Shown here in pieces: positions 60,265-64,000 of a stretch of 64,000 nucleotides of DNA (the first letter of the stretch is position 1; each line of letters opens with the position of its first letter). The notes under the pieces were generated by a model. That model had not been told where the DNA came from, made no database searches, and worked only from the letters and a program-made list of their open reading frames with translations. The translations under genes and the position numbers were made by a program. This DNA comes from an uncultured Alistipes sp. (GTDB lineage Bacteria; Bacteroidota; Bacteroidia; Bacteroidales; Rikenellaceae). Location of the stretch: NCBI GenBank assembly GCA_938014215.1, contig CALLRW010000024.1, positions 54,270 to 118,269 of the forward strand, written 5' to 3'.

Positions 60265-61006
60265 AGACGAACGGGCCGCCGTGCGCAATCTGAAGGCGCT
60301 GCTGAAGGAGGTGGCCCCTCAGACGGAAGTGATCGACTCGCTGGACAGCGTGACGGACAGCGTCGCCTGGTTCGAGACGAATCCGGCACCGGACGTCGTC
60401 TTTCTGGACATCCATCTGGCCGACGGGTCGTCGTTCGAGATCTTCGACCACGTGCGCATCGACTGCCCCGTCATCTTCACCACGGCCTACGACGAATACG
60501 CCCTGCGCGCCTTCAAGGTCAACAGCATCGACTACCTGCTCAAACCGATCGGTGCGGCCGATCTGCGGCGGGCCCTCAACAAGCTGGCCTCGCTGCACCG
60601 CACGCCGGACCGCGAAGAGTCGCTCGCCGAACTGATCCGCAACCTCCAGCGGCGCGACCGCTACAAGAGCCACTTCCTGATCCCCAGCAAGGGGGACAAA
60701 CTCCTGCCGCTGGCCGTCGACCAGGTGCAGTACTTCTGCATCTCGGACGGGGTGACGCGGGCCGTCGTCAGTCGCGACGAGAGCTACGTGCTCCCCAATA
60801 CGCTCGACGAACTGACCGACAGCCTCGATCCCGACCGCTTCTTCCGGGTCAACCGCCAGTATCTCCTCTCGCGCAACGCCGTACAGGACATCGACCTGTG
60901 GTTCAACAACCGGCTGTCGATCAACCTGCGGATTCCGACCGGCGAGAAGATCCTGGTCAGCAAACAGCGCGTCAACGACTTCAAGAACTGGTTCGCGGGC
61001 AGCTGA
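60245..61006 (+). CDS. LytTR-family response regulator of the efflux operon
   Basis: 253 residues from MKALIIEDERAAVRN; an in-frame ATG 18 nt upstream is possible. The receiver domain has Glu7/Asp8 and phospho-acceptor Asp55 in VVFLDIHLADGSS, with Thr in IFTTAYDEYALRAFKVNSIDYLLKPI. The LytTR domain lies at about residues 150-253 (FLIPSKGDKLLPLAVDQVQYF; DRFFRVNRQYLLSRNAV). It likely controls the efflux operon promoter at 53881. Pumps of this type are usually controlled by OmpR-type pairs, so a LytTR regulator is notable. Confidence 0.93.
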   Translation: MKALIIEDERAAVRNLKALLKEVAPQTEVIDSLDSVTDSVAWFETNPAPDVVFLDIHLADGSSFEIFDHVRIDCPVIFTTAYDEYALRAFKVNSIDYLLKPIGAADLRRALNKLASLHRTPDREESLAELIRNLQRRDRYKSHFLIPSKGDKLLPLAVDQVQYFCISDGVTRAVVSRDESYVLPNTLDELTDSLDPDRFFRVNRQYLLSRNAVQDIDLWFNNRLSINLRIPTGEKILVSKQRVNDFKNWFAGS

Positions 61007-61097
61007 TCCCGCACCTACAGGAAGATGCGGCCAGAATTCCGGCCCGGAAGGCAGCGGCAAAACGCCCCCCACAAGAGCGAAATATCGCGGCATCGAT

Positions 61098-61128
61098 TTT
61101 GCAAAGTCCCCTTTTTTCCGTAACTTTA
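61098..61128 (+). promoter_or_regulatory. Promoter of aqpZ
   Basis: TTTG at 61098-61101, a 19-nt spacer and TAACTTTA (one mismatch) at 61121-61128. It supports the start at 61164 over the ATG at 61134. Confidence 0.65.
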
Positions 61129-61163
61129 AATGCTTGATTGCACCACTTAAAACCTTCCTAACA

Positions 61164-61847
61164 ATGAAAAAGTACTTAGCGGAAATGATCGGGACGATGG
61201 TTCTCGTCCTGATGGGATGCGGCAGCGCCGTATTCGCCGGGAGTGTGGCCGGAACCGTAGGCGCCGGCGTCGGAACAATCGGAGTGGCCCTGGCCTTCGG
61301 ACTCTCGGTCGTAGCCATGGCCTACACCATCGGCAACATCTCGGGCTGCCACATCAATCCGGCCATCACGCTGGGCGTCTTCCTCTCGGGACGCATGAGC
61401 GGCAAGGAGGCTGCCGGGTACATGATCTCCCAGGTTGTCGGCGCCATCATCGGCTCGGCGATCCTCTACGCACTGGTCGCAAGCGGCCACCACGGCGGTC
61501 CCACCGGTACGGGCGCCAACAGTTTTGCCGACGGCATGATGCTCCAGGCCTTCATCGCCGAGGCTGTCTTCACCTTTATCTTCGTGCTGGTTGTCCTGGG
61601 CGCCACCGATGCCCGGCACGGCGCCGGCAACCTGGCCGGACTGGCCATCGGTCTGACGCTGGTGCTGGTCCACATCGTCTGCATCCCGATTACGGGCACG
61701 TCGGTCAATCCGGCCCGCTCGATCGGTCCGGCCCTCTTCGAGGGAGGCGTCGCCCTGTCGCAGCTGTGGCTCTTCATCGTCGCTCCGTTCGTGGGGGCAA
61801 CGCTCAGTGCCGGCGTATGGCGGGCCCTGGCCGGCAAGCAGCAGTAA
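61164..61847 (+). CDS. aqpZ: Aquaporin Z (water channel)
   Basis: 227 residues, the usual AqpZ size, with six membrane segments and two NPA half-helices: GCHINPAITLGVFLSG (Asn65) and GTSVNPARSIGPALF (Asn182). The selectivity filter residues match E. coli AqpZ in alignment (Phe45, His170, Thr179, Arg185), so it should pass water rather than glycerol. The N-terminal MKKYLAEMIGTMVLVLMGCGSAV is typical. It has its own promoter and a strong terminator downstream. Confidence 0.96.
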   Translation: MKKYLAEMIGTMVLVLMGCGSAVFAGSVAGTVGAGVGTIGVALAFGLSVVAMAYTIGNISGCHINPAITLGVFLSGRMSGKEAAGYMISQVVGAIIGSAILYALVASGHHGGPTGTGANSFADGMMLQAFIAEAVFTFIFVLVVLGATDARHGAGNLAGLAIGLTLVLVHIVCIPITGTSVNPARSIGPALFEGGVALSQLWLFIVAPFVGATLSAGVWRALAGKQQ

Positions 61848-61943
61848 CCGCCGCTTCCCGGACGCTCCGCCCCCGCAAAGACCGGGATTCCGGAGATTCG
61901 GCCTGCCCGAAGCATCGGGATTCACCAGGCGGACCTTCATTCA

Positions 61944-61977
61944 AAAGCCCCGGACACCGATTGGTGTCCGGGGCTTT
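61944..61977. terminator. 15-bp perfect-stem terminator
   Basis: AAAGCCCCGGACACC, loop GATT, exact complement. Bidirectional, between aqpZ and convergent pncB. Confidence 0.88.
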
Positions 61978-62013
61978 GTGCAGGATCCGACGAAGCCTCC
62001 GGGGCTCCGCCAC

Positions 62014-63234
62014 TCAACGGCTGCAGGAGGTCTCCTTCCAGTTCAGAGCCGCCTGGAAACGGGCAATCACCTCCGGTTTTCCGGTATGCTTGCCGTCATC
62101 CTCGCTCAGTTTGCAGGTCTCGTTGTAGAAGGGCCACGTCTCGGTGATCTTCGCCGCCGTGAGCTTGATCACGATATTCAGCGGCTTCACCCCGTCGAAA
62201 TCGTTCGTAAAGTGGGTCCCGATCCCGAACGAGGGCTGGCAATACTCCCGGGCAAAGCGCTGGATCTCGATGGCCCGGTCCGTATCGAGCGCATTGCTGA
62301 AGATCACCTGCTTGGACTGCGGGTCGATCCCCAGCGAACGGTATTTGGCCACGATCTTCATCAGCTGTTCGCGGTTGTCGCCGCTGTCGACGCGCAACCC
62401 CTTGAAGAGGTTGGCAAAGTCCTCCGAAAAGTTGAGACTGAAGATCTCCCATCCGAACGTATCGTAGAGGTAGGTGCCCAGCGCCCCGCGGAAGGTCTGC
62501 CGCCAGGAGTTCATCGCAATGTGGTTGGCCATCTGGGGGCCGTACATGCCGCCGATGGCCGAGACGAACTCGTGTGCCATCGTTCCGACGGGTGTCAGCC
62601 CGTACTTCATGGCCAGATAGACGTTGCTCGTCCCGACGAAACGCCCCTCCCAGCGACCGGCCGCATCGCAATCCTTCAGCGCACGGACCGCCGTCTCCTC
62701 CGCCTCGAACGAGGCCCGGCGGCGGGTTCCGAAATCACTGAAGACGCATCCGGCCCGCAACAGCCGCTCGGCCTTGCGGTACGAACGGTCGTAGTAGGCC
62801 TTGTAGTCCAGCCGGTCGGTCTGTCCGGTCATCCGGTAGTAGAGTTCGGAGATGATGGCCAGCACCTTCACCTCGAGCAGGATCGTATCGGCCCAGCTTC
62901 CTTCGAACTCCACCTGCAGGTGTCCCTCGTCATCCTGCCGGGCGGTGACCCACCGGCGGCTGAAACGGTAGCCCTTCAGATAGTTGTAGAACCAGTGGGG
63001 AATGTAGGGACAGCTGTGTTTCATGAAGGCGATCTCCTCGTCCGTCATGACGACGTTTTCGAGCAGGGCGATCTGTTCCATCAACCGGTCGGCAAACCCC
63101 GCGGGATAGACCGTTCCGTCACGGTCGGTGAAGGCGTAACGCACGCGGGCCCGCGGGAAATTATCGATGACGGCACAGCACATCGTAAACTTGTAGAGGT
63201 CGTCATCCGTAAAATGGGTAATGATCTGTTCCAT
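62014..63234 (-). CDS. pncB: Nicotinate phosphoribosyltransferase
   Basis: 406 residues, the usual length. It makes nicotinate mononucleotide from nicotinate and PRPP with ATP, in the Preiss-Handler NAD salvage pathway. Landmarks: MEQIITHFTDDDLYKFTMCCAV at the N-terminus, FSDFGTRRRASFEAEE (catalytic-site loop), GTSNVYLAMKYGLTPVGTMAHE with the regulatory His, FEIFSLNFSED-like WEIFSLNFSEDFANLFKGLRVDSGDN and FGIGTHFTNDFDGVKPLNIVIKL (PRPP/phosphate loop). Single gene with an unusually long leader. Confidence 0.96.
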   Translation of the reverse strand: MEQIITHFTDDDLYKFTMCCAVIDNFPRARVRYAFTDRDGTVYPAGFADRLMEQIALLENVVMTDEEIAFMKHSCPYIPHWFYNYLKGYRFSRRWVTARQDDEGHLQVEFEGSWADTILLEVKVLAIISELYYRMTGQTDRLDYKAYYDRSYRKAERLLRAGCVFSDFGTRRRASFEAEETAVRALKDCDAAGRWEGRFVGTSNVYLAMKYGLTPVGTMAHEFVSAIGGMYGPQMANHIAMNSWRQTFRGALGTYLYDTFGWEIFSLNFSEDFANLFKGLRVDSGDNREQLMKIVAKYRSLGIDPQSKQVIFSNALDTDRAIEIQRFAREYCQPSFGIGTHFTNDFDGVKPLNIVIKLTAAKITETWPFYNETCKLSEDDGKHTGKPEVIARFQAALNWKETSCSR

Positions 63235-63378
63235 GTCAGTTGTTTGGTAAGTCTTGCTGCAGGGGCCCCATCCGGCCGGCGGCGGAGCGGCTGCGGATCC
63301 TCGAGCGGATCCGCAATCCGGAGCGCGTGATCACGGGCCCCGGTCATCCGGATCCAAACGGAGGAGTTTCGGTTTGAT
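63235..63378 (-). other. Long structured 5' leader of pncB
   Basis: About 140 nt between the -7 box and the ATG. On the transcript GCGGATCC (63314-63307) can pair with GGATCCGC (63300-63293), and other GC-rich inverted segments flank it. Length and pairing suggest possible leader regulation, but I recognise no known riboswitch. Confidence 0.4.
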
Positions 63379-63386
63379 CAAAGTTA
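63379..63386 (-). promoter_or_regulatory. -7 box TAACTTTG upstream of pncB
   Basis: Exact TAnnTTTG on the minus strand, 144 nt from the ATG. No closer box is evident. Confidence 0.55.
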
Positions 63387-63389
63387 CAA

Positions 63390-63741
63390 AATCGGCAGCT
63401 ATTTTCCGCATGCCGGGCCCGGAAAGTGCAACAAAAAAGAACTAGGCCCGAGCCCGCGCCTCCCAATCGAGACCTGTCCGGTCTCAGATCGGACGCCAAC
63501 GAATCAACTTCGCGCGCCCACGCTACCGAAAATAAGCCATTGAGGTGATCCGATTTCCCCGGATCGGCATGCATACCGCAATCCTTCCGTGGATACTCCG
63601 GCAACACGCGGGAAGATACGGGCAAACTTCAGCCGCGCTATTGGATTTCCATCCGGAATCGGACGCCGGACACGCATTCAGACTGTGCGATCATGGATTT
63701 CGAAGAAGAGATGCTCCATTCCATTCTGCACTTTTGGGTGC
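63390..63741. other. Intergenic region without a recognisable gene
   Basis: Short open frames on both strands (up to about 84-93 codons) have no signal peptide, domain or family resemblance, and no promoter box in place. I see nothing functional here. Confidence 0.5.
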
Positions 63742-63783
63742 AAAAAAAGGGTGTAAATCTCGCAGTTGCTTGATTTACACCCT
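63742..63783 (-). terminator. Terminator of tRNA-Asp
   Basis: On the minus strand AGGGTGTAAATC, a 12-nt loop, GATTTACACCCT, then a T-run; begins 4 nt after the encoded CCA. Confidence 0.92.
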
Positions 63784-63786
63784 TGC

Positions 63787-63863
63787 TGGCGGTGCGTAGG
63801 GGACTCGAACCCCTGACCCCGTGCGTGACAGGCACGTATTCTAACCAGCTGAACTAACGCACC
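63787..63863 (-). tRNA. tRNA-Asp (anticodon GTC) with encoded CCA
   Basis: Acceptor GGTGCGT pairs with ACGCACC, then discriminator G and encoded CCA (77 nt in all). The anticodon loop CTGTCAC gives anticodon GTC (codons GAC/GAT). The T arm is CAGGGGTTCGAGTCCCCTA-like and canonical. Unlike the two tRNA-Lys genes, CCA is encoded. Confidence 0.96.
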
Positions 63864-63881
63864 AGTTTCGGATTGCGAGTG

Positions 63882-63912
63882 CAAAGATAGAGCTAAATTC
63901 GGTAACTGCAAA
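63882..63912 (-). promoter_or_regulatory. Promoter of tRNA-Asp
   Basis: On the minus strand TTTG (63912-63909), a 19-nt spacer, TATCTTTG (63889-63882), followed by GCACTCGCAATC, as in both tRNA-Lys promoters. Confidence 0.88.
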
Positions 63913-64000
63913 TTTTTCGGCCCTCTTTTTTCAAAAAAATTTTCAGCACCCCGGCTCCCTTTCCGCCAATCCGGCCCGGACTCAGCGGCTAAACAGCTCG

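Noticed and set aside
63545..63799. 84-codon open frame on the plus strand
   Set aside because: It runs into the tRNA-Asp terminator and gene, has no promoter or signal, and resembles no family.
63982..64000. Possible C-terminal end of a minus-strand gene (ELFSR then stop)
   Set aside because: Only five codons are inside the window, too short to support a gene.

Overview
The window looks like ordinary chromosome from a GC-rich member of the Bacteroidales, most like Alistipes (Rikenellaceae). This is inferred from three things. Many genes carry the Bacteroidetes -7 promoter box TAnnTTTG, often with TTG or TTTG 18-20 nt upstream, and lack a Shine-Dalgarno sequence. The products are typical of the phylum: Bacteroidetes-type lipoproteins, PorT-like barrels, LytS/LytTR pairs, a GH84 hexosaminidase and an RND pump fused to its outer-membrane channel. 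The base composition is too GC-rich for Bacteroides. I see no rRNA, prophage, insertion sequence or CRISPR array. There are three tRNA genes.

Layout. 0-7.4 kb: a lipoprotein, trmH-panB, a beta-barrel, a repeat/zinc-finger secreted protein, glnS and a secreted unknown. 7.5-13.5 kb (minus): a five-gene operon with an acidic disordered protein, rsmI, a DUF389 membrane protein, an LpxL-like acyltransferase and a GT2. 13.6-18.2 kb (plus): ychF, a SIMPL protein, gltX, galM. 18.2-20.7 kb: a small membrane protein and SDR, a Crp/Fnr regulator and a lipoprotein. 20.7-23.9 kb (minus): a hexuronate operon (LacI regulator, UxuB-like SDR, uxuA) with a 36-bp perfect palindrome over its promoter. 24.4-29.6 kb (minus): a five-gene operon (MFS, barrel, PhoH, PepD, lipid kinase). 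30-33.5 kb: a Na+/H+-type antiporter and der. 34-42.8 kb (minus): GH84 coupled to an acyltransferase, Crp/Fnr, DEAD helicase, miaB, YitT. 43-47.6 kb (plus): plsY, an acyl-CoA synthetase, a LytS/LytTR pair. 47.7-49.6 kb: a solitary HsdR_N-like nuclease domain and a degenerate GH2. 49.8-50.2 kb: a duplicated tRNA-Lys cassette. 50.3-53.5 kb (minus): a three-lipoprotein operon. 53.9-61 kb (plus): a CzcA-type pump fused to a TolC-like channel, its adaptor, and a LytS/LytTR pair in one operon. 61-64 kb: aqpZ, pncB, tRNA-Asp.

The most unusual observations are: (1) long, purine-rich, repeat-bearing stretches just after stop codons, three of which sit between the stop codon and a strong intrinsic terminator; (2) the RND-channel fusion with what looks like an internal signal peptide at the junction, which would make it a processed polyprotein; (3) the 36-bp palindromic operator; (4) a GH2 homologue that has lost its acid/base Glu; and (5) genes whose -7 box sits 5 nt before the ATG, suggesting leaderless mRNAs. 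No defence island or biosynthetic cluster is evident.
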